Below, one piece after another: positions 1-13,500 of a DNA stretch of 64,000 nucleotides. Numbering within the stretch: the stretch's first letter is position 1; every line of letters starts with the position of its first letter. The position numbers and the translations under genes were made by a program. Source of the DNA: Porphyra umbilicalis (Eukaryota; Rhodophyta; Bangiophyceae; Bangiales; Bangiaceae); NCBI GenBank assembly GCA_002049455.2, contig KV918769.1, positions 496,001-560,000 of the forward strand, written 5' to 3'. Below the pieces are notes generated by a model, which saw only the letters and a list, made by a program, of their open reading frames with translations, searched no databases and was not told where the DNA came from.

Positions 1-3000
1 AAACCAATGTCTGGGGTACTTCCAAGATTTCTGCATCCCAATCGGGACGCGTGCACTGGCCATTCGTGCGCGTACTTGGGTGGCCATAGAAGTTTGTGGC
101 CATAGAAGTCCACACACCAGGTAGTGCGTGCGTCCACGACGCGACCAGCGGGTGTCGTGGGTGCAAACCAATGTCGGGGGTCCCTGAAACGTTCCTGCAC
201 CCCAATCGGGACGCGTGCACTGGCCATACGTGCGCGTACTTGGGTGGCCATAGCAGTATGTGGCCATACAAGTCCACACACCGGGGAGTGCGTGCGTCCA
301 CGACGCGGCCAGCCGGAGCGGTGGGTGAAAATCAAAGCCGGGGGTCCTCCAAACACTTCTGCAACCCAAACAGGCCGCGTGCACTGGCCATTCGTGCGCT
401 TACTTGGTTGGCCATAGAAGTTTGTGGCCAAACAAGTCCACACACCGGGTAGTGCGTGCGTCCACGACGCGACCAGCGGGTGTGGTGGGTGCAAACCAAT
501 GTCGGAGGTGCTCCTACGAGTTCTGCATCATAAATGGGCCGCGTGCTCTGACCATTCGTGCGCGTACTTGGGTGGCCATAGGAGTATGTGGCCATAGAAG
601 TCCACACACCGGGAAGTGCGTGCGTCCACGACGCGACCAGCGGGCGTGGTGGGTGAAAACCAAAGCTGCGGGCCCCCCCAACATTTTTGCATCCCAATCG
701 GGCCGCGTGCACTGGCCATTCGTGCGCGTACTTGGGTGGCCATTGAAGTATGTGGCCATGGAAGTCCACACTCCGGAAAGGTCGTGCGTCCACGACGCGA
801 CCAGCGGGTGTGAGGAGTGCAAACCAATGTCGGGGGTACTTCCAAGATTTCTGCATCATAAATGGGCCGCGTGCACTGACCACTCGTGCGCGTACTTGGG
901 TGGCCATAGAAGTTTGTGGCCATAGAAGTCCACACACCGGGTAGTGCGTGCGTCCACGCCGCGACCAGCGTGTGTGGTGGGTGCAAACCAATGTCGGGGG
1001 TCCCTGAAATGTTTCTGCATCCCAACCGAGCCGCGTGCACTGAACATTCGTGCGCGTTCTTGGGTGGCCATAGAAGTTTGTGGCCATACAAGTCCAAACA
1101 CCGGGTAGTGCGTGCGTCCACGACGCGACCAGCCGGAGTGGTGGGTGAAAATCAAAGCCGGGGGTCCTCCTAACATTTCTGCATCCCAACGGGCCGCGTG
1201 CACTGACCATTCTTGCGCGTACTTGGGTGGCCATAGAAGTTTGTGGCCATTGAAGTCCACACACCGGGTAGTGCGTGCGTCCACGACGCGACCAGCGGGT
1301 GTGGTGGGTGCAAACCAATGTCGGGGGTCCCTAAAACGTTTCTGCATCCCAATCGGGACGCGTGCACTGGCCATTCGTGCGCGTACTTGGGTGGCCATAG
1401 AAGTTTGTGGCCATACAAGTCCACACACCGGGTAGTGCGTGCGTCCACGACGCGACCAGCCGGAGTGGTGGGTGAAAATCACAGCCGGGGGTCCTCCTCA
1501 CACTTCTGCATCCCAACCGGGCCGCGTGCACTGACCATTCGTGCGCGTGCTTGGGTGGCCATAGAAGTTTGTGGCCATAGAAGTCCACACACCGGGTAGT
1601 GCGTGCGTCCACGACGCGCCCAGCGGGTGTGGTAGGTGCAAAACAATGTCGGAGGTCCCTGCAATGTTTCTGCATCCCAATCGGGACGCGTGCACTGGCC
1701 ATTCGTGCGCGTACTTGGGTGGCCATAGCAGTGTGTGGCCATAGAAGTCCACACACTGGGTAGTGCGTGCGTCCACGACGCGACCAGCGGGTTTGGTGGG
1801 TGCAAACCAATGTCGGGGGTCCTTCAAAGATTTCTGCATCCCAACCGAGCCGCGTGCACTAAACATTCGTGCGCGTTCTCGGGTGGCCATAGAAGTTTGT
1901 GGCCATACAAGTCCACACACCGGGTAGTGCGTGCGTCCACGACGCGACCAGCGGGTGTGGTGGGTGCAAACCAATGTCGGGGGTACTTCCAAGATTTCTG
2001 CATCATAAATGGGCCGCGTGCACTGACCACTCGTGCGCGTACTTGGGTGGCCATAGAAGTTTGTGGCCATAGAAGTCCACACACCGGGTAGTGCGTGCGT
2101 CCACGACGCGACCAGCGGGTGTGGTGGGTGCAATCCAATGTCGGGGGTACTTCCAAGATTTCTGTATCATAAATGGGCCGCGTGCACTGGCCATTCGTGC
2201 GCGTACTTGGGTGGCCATAGAAGTATGCGGCCATAGAAGTCCACACTCCGGAAAGGGCGTGCGTCCACGACGCGACCAGCGGGTGTGAGGGGTGCAAACC
2301 AATGTCGGGGGTCCTCCTAACATTTCTGCATCCCAACCGGGCCGCGTGCACTGACCATTCGTGCGCGTACTTGGGTGGCCATAGAAGTTTGTGGCCATTG
2401 AAGTCCACACACCGGGTAGTGCGTGCGTCCACGACGCGACCAGCGGTGTGGTGGGTGCAAACCAATGTCGAGGGGCCCTGAAACGTTTCTGCATCCCAAT
2501 CGGGACGCGTGCACTGGCCATTCGTGCGCGTACTTGGGTGGCCATAGAAGTATGTGGCCATAGAAGTCCACACACTGGGTAGTGCGTGCGTCCACGACGC
2601 GACCAGCGGGCGTGGTGGGTGAAAACCAAAGCTGGGGGCCCCCCCAACATTTTTGCATCCCAATCGGGCCGCGTGCACTGGCCATTCGTGCGCGTATTTG
2701 GGTGGCCATAGAAGTATGTGGCCATGGAAGTCCACACTCCGGAAAGGTCGTGCGTCCACGACGCGACCAGCGGGTGTGAGGGGTGCAAACCAATGTCGGG
2801 GGTCCTCCTAACATTTCTGCATCCCAACCGGGCCGCGTGCACTGACCATTCGTGCGCGTGCTTGGGTGGCCATAGAAGTTTGTGGCCATAGAAGTCCACA
2901 CACCGGGTAGTGCGTGCGTCCACGACGCGCCCAGCGGGTGTGGTAGGTGCAAAACAATGTCGGAGGTCCCCGCAATGTTTCTGCATCCCAATCGGGACGC

Positions 3001-4193
3001 GTGCACTGGCCATTCGTGCGCGTACTTGGGTGGCCATAGCAGTGTGTGGCCGTAGAAGTCCACACACTGGGTAGTGCGTGCGTCCACGACGCGACCAGCG
3101 GGTTTGGTGGATGCAAACCAATGTCGGGGGTCCTTCAAAGATTTCTGCATCCCAACCGAGCCGCGTGCACTAAACATTCGTGCGCGTTCTTGGGTGGCCA
3201 TAGAAGTTTGTGGCCATACAAGTCCACACACCGGGTAGTGCGTGCGTCCACGACGCGACCAGCGGGTGTGGTGGGTGCAAACCAATGTCGGGGGTACTTC
3301 CAAGATTTCTGCATCATAAATGGGCCGCGTGCACTGACCATTCGTGCGCGTACTTGGGTGGCCATAGAAGTTTGTGGCCATACAAGTCCACACACCGGGT
3401 AGTGCGTGCGTCCACGACGCGACCAGCCGGAGTGGTGGGTGAAAATCAAAGCCGGGGGTCCTCCTAACATTTCTGCATCCCAACCGGGCCGCGTGCACTG
3501 GCCATTCGTGCGCTTGCTTGGGTGGCCATAGAAGTTTGTGGCCAAACAAGTCCACACACCGGGTAGTGCGTGCGTCCACGACGCGACCAGCGGGTGTGGT
3601 GGGTGCAAACCAATGTCGGGGGTGCTCCCAAGATTTCTGCATCATAAATGGGCCGCGTGCACTGACCATTCGCGCGCGTACTTGGGTGGCCATAGAAGTA
3701 TGTGGCCATAGAAGTGCACACTCCGGAAAGGTCGTGCGTCCACGACGCGACCAGCGGGTGTGAGGGGTGCAAACCAATGTCGGGGGTCCTCCTAACACTT
3801 CTGCATCCCAACCGGGCCGCGTGCACTGACCATTCGTGCGCGTACTTGGGTGGCCATAGAAGTTTGTGGCCATTGAAGTCCACACACCGGGTAGTGCGTG
3901 CGTCCACGACGCGCCCAGCGGGTGTGGTAGGTGCAAAACAATGTCGGAGGTCCCCACAATGTTTCTGCATCCCAATCGGGACGCGTGCACTGGCCATTCG
4001 TGCGCGTACTTGGGTGGCAAAAGAAGTTTGTGGCCAAACACGTCCACACACCGGGTAGTGCGTGCGTGCACGACGCGACCAGCGGGTGTGGTGGGTGCAA
4101 ACCAATGTCGGGGGTCCTCCTAACATTTCTGCATCCCAACCGGGCCGCGTGCACTGACCATTCGTGCGCGTACTTGGGTGGCCATAGAAGTTT

Positions 4194-6817
4194 GTGGCCA
4201 TAGAAGTCCACACACTGGGTAGTGCGTGCGTCCACGACGCGACCAGCGGGTGTGGTGGGTGCAAACCCATGTCGGGGGTCCCTGAAACGTTTCTGCATCC
4301 CAACCGAGCCGCGTGCACTGAACATTCGTGCGCGTTCTTGGGTGGCCATAGAAGTTTGTGGCCATTCAAGTCCACACACCGGGTAGTGCGTGCGTCCACG
4401 ACGCGCCCAGCGGGTGTGGTAGGTGCAAAAGAATGTCGGAGTTCCCCGCAATGTTTCTGCATCCAAATCGGGACTCGTGCACTGGCCATTCGTGCGCGTA
4501 CTTGGGTGGCCATAGCAGTGTGTGGCCATAGAAGTCCACACACTGGGTAGTGCGTGCGTCCACGACGCGACCAGCGGGTGTGGTGGGTGCAAACCAATGT
4601 CGGCGGTCCTTCCAAGATTTCTGCATCCCAACCGAGCCGCGTGCACTGATCATTCGTGCGCGTTCTTGGGTGGCCATAGAATTTTGTGGCCATACAAGTC
4701 CACACACCGGGTAGTGCGTGCGTCCACGACGCGACCAGCGGGTGTGGTGGGTGAACACCATTGTCGGGGGTCCCTGAAACGTTTCTGCATCCCAATCGGG
4801 ACGCGTGCACTGGCCATTCGTGCGCGTACTTGGGTGGCCATAGCAGTGTGTGGCCATAGAAGTTCACACACTGGGTAGTGCGTGCGTCCACGACGCGACC
4901 AGCGGGTGTGGTGGGTGCAAACCCATGTCGGGGGTCCCTGAAACGTTCCTGCATCCCAACCGAGCCGCGTGCACTGAACATTCGTGCGCGTTCTTGGGTG
5001 GCCATAGAAGTTTGTGGCCATACAAGTCCACACACCGGGTAGTGCGTGCGTCCACGACGCGACCAGCCGGAGTGGTGGGTAAAAATCAAAGCCGGGGGTC
5101 CTCCAAACACTTCTGCAACCCAAACAGGCCGCGTGCACTGGCCATTCGTGCGCTTACTTGGGTGGAAAAAGAAGTTTGTGGCCAAACACGTCCACACACC
5201 GGGTAGTGCGTGCGTCCACGACGGGACCAGCGGGTGTGGTGGGTGCAAACCAATGTCGGGGGAGCTCTCAAGATTTCTGCATCATAAATGGGCCGCGTGC
5301 ACTGACCATTCGTGCGCGTACTTGGGTGGCCATAGAAGTATGTGGCCATAGAAGGCCACACACCGGGTAGTGCGTGCGTCCACGACGCGACCAGCGGGTG
5401 TGGTGGGTGCAAACCAATGTCGGGGGTACTTCCAAGATTTCGGCATCATAAATGGGCCGCGTGCACTGACCATTCGTGCGCGTACTTGGGTGGCCATAGA
5501 AGTTTGTGGCCATTGAAGTCCACACACCGGGTAGTGCGTGCGTCCACGACGCGACCAGCGGGTGTGGTGGGTGCAAACCAATGTCGGGGGTCCCTGAGAC
5601 GTTTCTGCATCCCAACCGAGCCGCGTGCACTGAACATTCGTGCGCGTTCTTGGGTGGCCATAGAAGTTTGTGGCCATTCAAGTCCACACACCGGGTAGTG
5701 CGTGCGTCCACGACGCGCCCAGCGGGTGTGGTAGGTGCAAAAGAATGTCGGAGGTCCCCGCAATGTTTCTGCATCCAAATCGGGACGCGTGCACTGGCCA
5801 TTCGTGCGCGTACTTGGGTGGCCATAGCAGTGTGTGGCCATAGAAGTCCACACACTGGGTAGTGCGTGCGTCCACGACGCGACCAGCGGGTGTGCTGGGT
5901 GCAAACCAATGTCGGGGGTCCTTCAAAGATTTCTGCATCCCAACCGAGCCGCGTGCACTGAACATTCGTGCGCGTTCTTGGGTGGCCATAGAATTTTGTG
6001 GCCATACAAGTCCACACACCGGGTAGTGCGTGCGTCCACGACGCGACCAGCGGGTGTGGTGGGTGAACACCATTGTCGGGGGTCCCTGAAACGTTTCTGC
6101 ATCCCAATCGGGACGCGTGCACTGGCCGTTCGTGCGCGTACTTGGGTGGCCATAGCAGTGTGTGGCCATAGAAGTTCACACACTGGGTAGTGCGTGCGTC
6201 CACGACGCGACCAGCGGGTGTGGTGGGTGCAAACCCATGTCGGGGGTCCCTGAAACGTTTCTGCATCCCAACCGAGCCGCGTGCACTGAACATTCGTGCG
6301 CGTTCTTGGGTGGCCATAGAAGTTTGTGGCCATACAAGTCCACACACCGGGTAGTGCGTGCGTCCACGACGCGACCAGCCGGAGTGGTGGGTGAAAATCA
6401 AAGCCGGCGGTCCTCCAATTACTTCTGCAACCCAAACAGGCCGCGTGCACTGGCCATTCGTGCGCTTACTTGGGTGGTAAAAGAAGTTTGTGGCCATACA
6501 AGTCCACACACCGGGTAGTGCGTGCGTCCACGACGCGACCAGCCGGAGTGGTGGGTGAAATCAAAGCCGGGGGTCCTCCGAACACTTCTGCAACCCAAAC
6601 AGGCCGCGTGCACTGGCCATTCGTGCGCTTACTTGGGTGGCCATAGAAGTTTGTGGCCAAACAAGTCCACACACCGGGTAGTGCGTGCGTCCACGACGCG
6701 ACCAGCGGGTGTGGTTGGTGCAAACCAATGTCGGGGGTGCTCCTAAGATTTCTGCATCATAAATGGGCCGCGTGCACTGACCATTCGTGCGCGTACTTGG
6801 GTGGCCATAGAAGTTTG
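4194..6817. repeat. Higher-order repeat: two copies of an 8-monomer (1,312-bp) block
   Basis: Blocks starting at 4194, 4522 and 4850 recur at 5506, 5834 and 6162, exactly 1,312 bases later (8 x 164), with only scattered differences. Neighbouring monomers inside the block differ much more from each other. This is the signature of higher-order repeat amplification. A weaker, partial relation at 1,311 bases links about 1500-2050 with 2811-3361. Confidence 0.85.
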
Positions 6818-6980
6818 TGGCCATAGAAGTCCACACACCGGGTAGTGCGTGCGTCCACGACGCACCCAGCGGGTGTGGTAGGTGCAAAACAATGTCAGAG
6901 GTCCCCGCAATGTTTCTGCATCCCAATCGGGACGCGTGCACTGGCCATTCGTGCGCGTACTTGGGTGGCCATAGCAGTGT

Positions 6981-9900
6981 GTGGCCATAGAAGTCCACAC
7001 ACCGGGTAGTGCGTGCGTCCACGACGCGCCCAGCGGGTGTGGTGGGTGCAAACCAATGTCGGGGGTCCCCGCAATGTTTCTGCATCCCAACCGAGCCGCG
7101 TGCACTGAACATTCGTGCGCTTACTTGGGTGGCCATAGAGGTTTGTGGCCATACAAGTCCACACACCGGGTAGTGCGTGCGTCCACGACGCGACCAGCGG
7201 GTGTGGTGGGTGCAAACCAATGTCGGGCGTCCTCCCAACACTTCTGCATCCCAACCGAGCAGCGTGCACTGAACATTCGTGCGCGTTCTTGGGTGGCCAT
7301 AGAAGTTTGTGGCCATACAAGTCCACACACCGGGTAGTGCGTGCTTCCACGACGCGACCAGCGGGTGTGGTGGGTGCAAACCCATGTCGGGGGTCCTGAA
7401 ACGTTTCTGCATCCCAACCGAGCCGCGTGCACTGAATATTCGTGCGCGTACTTGGGTGGCCATAGAAGTTTGTGGGCATAGAAGTCCACACACCGGGTAG
7501 TGCGTGCGTCCACGAAGCGACCAGCCGGAGTGGTGGGTCAAAAGCAAAGCCGGGGGTCCTCCAAACACTTCTGCAACCCAAACAGGCCGCGTGCACCGGC
7601 CATTCGTGCGCTTACTTGGGTGGCTATAGAAGTTTTTGGCCACACAAGTCCACACACCGGGTAGTGCGTGCGTCCACGACGGGACCAGCGGGTGTGGTGG
7701 GTGCAAACCAATGTCGGCGGTGCTCCGAAGATTTTTGCATCATAAATGGGCCGCGTGCACTGACCATTCGTGCGCGTACTTGGGTGGCCATAGAAGTTTG
7801 TGGCCATAGAAGTCCACACACCGGGTAGTGCGTGCGTCCACGACGCGCCCAGCGGGTGTGGTAGGTGCAAAACAATGTCAGAGGTCCCCGCAATGCTTCT
7901 GCATCCCAATCGGGACGCGTGCACTGGCCATTCGTGCGCGTACTTGGGTGGCCATAGCAGTGTGTGGCCATAGAAGTCCACACACCGGGTAGTGCGTGCG
8001 TCCACGACGCGCCTAGCGGGTGTGGTAGGTGCAAAGCAATGTCGGAGGTCCCCGCAATGTTTCTGCATCCCAACCGAGCCGCGTGCAGTGAACATTCGTG
8101 CGCTTACTTGGGTCGCCTTAGAGGTTTGTGGCCATACAAGTCCACACACCGGGTAGTGCGTGCGTCCACGACGCGATCAGCGGGAGTGGTGGGTGAAAGT
8201 CAAAGCCGGGGGTCCTCCAAACACTTCTGCAACCCAAACAGGCCGCGTGCACTGGCCATTCGTGCGCTTACTTGGGTGGCCATAGAAGTTTGTGGCCAAA
8301 CAAGTCCACACACCGGGTAGTGCGTGCGTCCACGACACGACCAGCCGGAGTGGTGGGTGAAAATCAAAGCCGGGGGTCCTCCAAACACTTCTGCAACCCA
8401 AACAGGCCGCGTGCACTGGCCATTCGTGCGCTTACTTGGGTGGCCATAGAAGTTTGTGGCCAAACAAGTCCACACACCGGGTAGTGCGTGCGTCCACGAC
8501 GCGACCAGCGGGTGTGGTGGGTGCAAACCAATGTCGGGGGAGCTCTCAAGATTTCTGCATCATAAATGGGCCGCGTGCACTGACCATTCGTGCGCGTACT
8601 TGGGTGGCCATAGAAGTTTGTGGCCATAGAAGTCCACACACCGGGTAGTGCGTGCGTCTTCGACGCGCCCAGCGGGTGTGGTAGGTGCAAAACAATTTCG
8701 GAGGTCCCCGCAACGTTTCTGCATCCCAATCGGGACGCGTGCACTGGCCATTCGTGCGCGTACTTGGGTGGCCATAGCAGTGTGTGGCCATAGAAGTCCA
8801 CACACCGGGTAGTGCGTGCGTCCACGACGCGCCCAGCGGGTGTGGTGGGTGCAACACAATGTCGGAGGTCCCCGCAATGTTTCTGCATCCCAACCGAGCC
8901 GCGTGCACTGAACATTCGTGCGCTTACCTGGGTGGCCATAGAGGTTTGTGGCCATACAAGTCCACACACCGGGTAGTGCGTGCGTCCACGACGCGACCAG
9001 CGGGTGTGGTGGGTGCAAACCAATGTCGGGCGTCCTCCCAACACTTCTGCATCCCAACCGAGCAGCGTGCACTGAACATTCGTGCGCGTTCTTGGGTGGC
9101 CATAGAAGTTTGTGGCCATACAAGTCCACACACCGGGTAGTGCGTGCGTCCACGACGCGACCAGCGGGTGTGGTGGGTGCAAACCCATGTCGGGGGTCCT
9201 GAAACGCTTCTGCATCCCAACCGAGCCGCGTGCACTGAATATTCGTGCGCGTACTTGGGTGGCCATAGAAGTTTGTGGCCATAGAAGTCCACACACCGGG
9301 TAGTGCGTGCGTCCACGACGCGACCAGCGGGTGTGGTGGGTGCAAACCCATGTCGGGGGTCCCTGAAACGTTTCTGCATCCCAACCGAGCCGCGTGCACT
9401 GAACATTCGTGCGCGTTCTTGGGTGGCCATAGAAGTTTGTGGCCAAACAAGTCCACACACCGGGTAGTGCGTGCGTCCACGACGCGACCAGCCGGAGTGG
9501 TGGGTGAAAATCAAAGCCGGGGGTCCTCCAAACACTTCTACAACCCAAACAGGCCGCGTGCACTGGCCATTCGTGCGCTTACTTGGGTGGCCATAGAAGT
9601 TTGTGGCCACACAAGTCCACACACCGGGTAGTGCGTGCGTCCACGACGCGACCAGCGGGTGTGGTGGGTGCAAACCAATGTATGGGGTGCTCCGAAGATT
9701 TCTGCATCATAAATGGGCCGCGTGCACTGACCATTCGTGCGCGTACTTGGGTGGCCATAGAAGTTTGTGGCCATAGAAGTCCACACACCGGGTAGTGCGT
9801 GCGTCCACGACGCGACCAGCGGGTGTGGTGGGTGCAAACCCATGTCGGGGGTCCCTGAAACGTTTCTGCATCCCAACCGAGCCGCGTGCACTGAACATTC

Positions 9901-10586
9901 GTGCGCGTTCTTGGGTGGCTATGGAAGTTTGTGGCCAAACAAGTCCAGACACCGGGTAGTGCGTGCGTCCACGACGCGACCAGCGGGTGTGGTGGGTGCA
10001 AACCAATGTCGGGGGTGCTCTCAAGATTTCTGCATCATAAATGGGCCGCGTGCACTGACCATTCGTGCGCGTACTTGGGTGGCCATAGAAGTTTGTGGCC
10101 ATAGAAGTCCACACACCGGGTAGTGTGTGCGTCCACGACGCGCCCAGCGGGTGTGGTAGGTGCAAAACAATGTCGGAGGTCCCCGCAATGGTTCTGCATC
10201 CCAATCGGGACGCGTGCACTGGCCATTCGTGCGCGTACTTGGGTGGCCATAGCAGTGTGTGGCCATAGAAGTCCACACACTGGGTAGTGCGTGCGTCCAC
10301 GACGCGACCAGCGGGTGTGGTGGGTGAAAATCAATGTCGGGGGTCCTTCCAAGATTTCTGCATCCCAACAGAGCCGCGTGCACTGAACATTCGTGCGCGT
10401 TTTTGGGTGGCCATAGAAGTTTGTGGCCAAACAAGTCCACACACCGGGTAGTGCGTGCGTCCACGACGCGACCAGCGGGTGTGGTGGGTGCAAACCAATG
10501 TCGGGGGTCCTTCCAAGATTTCTGCATCCCAACCGAGCCGCGTGCACTGAACATTCGTGCGCGTTCTTGGGTGGCCATAGAAGTTT
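6981..10586. repeat. Higher-order repeat: two copies of an 11-monomer (1,803-bp) block
   Basis: Segments at 6981, 7145, 7309 and 7472 recur at 8784, 8948, 9112 and 9275, a constant offset of 1,803 bases (11 x 164 minus one). Shared private variants include a GCAGCGTGCACTGAACATTC monomer. The array therefore has more than one higher-order period. The outer ends of the two copies are approximate. Confidence 0.75.
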
Positions 10587-13500
10587 GTGGCCATTCAAGT
10601 CCACACACCGGGTAGTGCGTGCGTCCACGACGCGACCAGCGGGTGTGGTGGGTGCAAACCAATGTCGGGCGTACTCCCAACACTTCTGCATCCCAACCGA
10701 GCAGCGTGCACTGAACATTCGTACGCGTTCTTGGGTGGCAATAGAAGTTTGTGGCCATACAAGTCCACACACCGGGTAGTGCGTGCGTCCACGACGCGAC
10801 CAGCGGGTGTGGTGGGTGCAAACCCATGTCGGGGGTCCCTGAAACGTTTCTGCATCCCAACCGAGCCGCGTGCACTGAACATTCGTGCGCGTTTTTGGGT
10901 GGCCATAGAAGTTTGTGGCCAAACAAGTCCACACACCGGGTAGTGCGTGCGTCCACGACGCGACCAGCGGGTGTGGTGGGTGCAAGCCAATGTCGGGGGT
11001 CCTTACAAGATTTCTGCATCCCAACCGAGCCGCGTGCACTGAACATTCGTGCGCGTTCTTGGGTGGCCATAGAAGTTTGTGGCCATTCAAGTCCACACGC
11101 CGGGTAGTGCGTACGTCCACGACGCGCCCAGCGGGTGTGGTAGGTGCAAAACTATGTCGGAGGTCCCCGCAATGTTTCTGCATCCCAATCGGGACGCGTG
11201 CACTGGCCATTCGTGCGCGTACTTGGGTGGCCATAGCAGTGTGTGGCCATAGAAGTCCACACACTGGGTAGTGCGTGCGTCCACGACGCGACCAGCGGGT
11301 GTGGCGGGTGCAAACCAATGTCGGGGGTCCTTCCAAGATTTCTGCATCCCAACCGAGCCGCGTGCACTGAACATTCGTGCGCGTTCTTGGGTGGCCATAG
11401 AATTTTGTGGCCATACAAGTCCACACACCGGGTAGTGCGTGCGTCCACGACGCGACCAGCGGGTGTGGTGGGTGCAAACCAATGTCGGCCGTCCTCCCAA
11501 CACTTCTGCAACCCAACCAGGCCGCGTGCACTGGCCATTCGTGCGCGTACTTGGGTGGCCATAGCAGTATGTGGCCATAGAAGTCCACACACCGGGTAGT
11601 GCGTGCGTCCACGACGCGACCAGCGGGTGCGGTGGGTGCAAACCAATGTCGGGGGTGCTCCCAAAATTTCTGCATCATAAATGGGCCGCGTGCACTGACC
11701 ATTCGTGCGCGTACTTGGGTGGCCATAGACGTTTGTGGACATAGAAGTCCACACACCGGGTAGTGCGTGCGTCCACGACGCGCCCAGCCGGAGTAGTGGG
11801 TGAAAACCAAAGCCGGGGGTCCTCCAAACACTTCTGCAACCCAAACATGCCGCGTGCACTGGCCATTCGTGCGCGTACTTGGGTGGCCATGGAAGTTTGT
11901 GGCCACACAAGTCCACACACCGGGTAGTGCGTGCGTCCACGACGCGACCAGCGGGTGTGGTGGGTGCAAACCAATGTCGGGCGTCCTCTCAACATTTCTG
12001 CAACCCAACCAGGCCGCGTGCACTGGCCATTCGTGCGCGTACTTGGGTGGCCATAGAAGTTTGTGGCCACACAAGTCCACACACCGGGTAGTGCGTGCGT
12101 CCACGACGCGACCAGCGGGTGTGGTGGGTGCAAACCAATGTCGGCCGTCCTCCCAACATTTCTGCAACCCAACCAGGCCGCGTGCACTGGCCATTCGTGC
12201 GCGTACTTGGGTGGCCATAGCAGTATGTGGCCATAGAAGTCCACACACCGGGTAGTGCGTGCGTCCACGACGCGACCAGCGGGTGTGGTGGGTGCAAACC
12301 AATGTCGGGGGTGCTCCCAAGATTTCTGCATCATAAATGGGCCGCGTGCACTGACCATTCGTGCGCGTACTTGGGTGGCCATAGACGTTTGTGGACATAG
12401 AAGTCCACACACCGGGTAGTGCGTGCGTCCACGTCGCGACCAGCCGGAGTGGTGGGTGAAAATCAAGGCCGGCGGTCCTCCAAACACTTCTGCAACCCAA
12501 ACAGGCTGCGTGCACTGGCCATTCGTGCGCTTACTTGGGTGGCCATAGAAGTTTGTGGCCATACAAGTCCACACACCGGGTAGTGCGTGCGTCCACGACG
12601 CGACCAGCGGGTGTGGTGGGTGCAAACCAATGTCGGGGGTCCCTGAAACGTTTCTGCATCCTAATCGGGACGCGTGCACTGGCCATACGTGCGCGTACTT
12701 GGGTGGCCATAGCAGTGTGTGGCCATAGAAGTCCACACACCGGGTAGTGCGTGCGTCCACGACGCGCCCAGCCGGAGTGGTGGGTGAAAACCAAAGCCGG
12801 GGGTCCTCCAAGCACTTCTGCAACCCAAACATGCCGCGTGCACTGGCCATTCTTGCGCGTACTTGGGTGGCCATAGAAGTTTGTGGCCACACAAGTCCAC
12901 ACACCGGGTAGTGCGTGCGTCCACGACGCGACCAGCGGGTGTGGTGGGTTCAACCAATGTCGGGCGTCCTCCCAACATTTCTGCAACCCAACCAGGCCGC
13001 GTGCACTGGCCATTCGTGCGCGTACTTGGGTGGCCATAGAAGTTTGTGGCCATAGAAGTCCACACACCGGGTAGTGCGTGCGTCCACGACGCGACCAGCG
13101 GGTGTGGTGGGTGCAAACCAATGTCGGGGGTCCCTGAAACGTTTCTTCATCCCAAGCGGGACGCGTGCACTGGCCATACGTGCGCGTACTTGGGTGGCCA
13201 TAGCAGGATGTGGCCATAGAAGTCCACACACCGGGTAGTGCGTGCGTCCACGACGCGACCAGCGGGTGTGGTGGGTGCAAACCAATGTCGGGCGTCCTCC
13301 CAACATTTCTGCAACCCAACCAGGCCGCGTGCACTGGCCATTCGTGCGCGTACTTGGGTGGCCATGGAAGTTTGTGGCCACACAAGTCCACACACCGGGT
13401 AGTGCGTGCGTCCACGACGCGACCAGCGGGTGTGGTGGGTGCAAACCAATGTCGGGCGTCCTCCCAACATTTCTGCAACCCAACCAGGCCGCGTGCACTG

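Noticed and set aside
10035-12515. Minus-strand ORF of 826 codons inside the 164-bp satellite, and many similar ones up to about 700 codons
   Set aside because: All three minus frames of the monomer lack stops. The unit length is not a multiple of three, so the protein repeats only every three units. Nothing indicates selection on codons.
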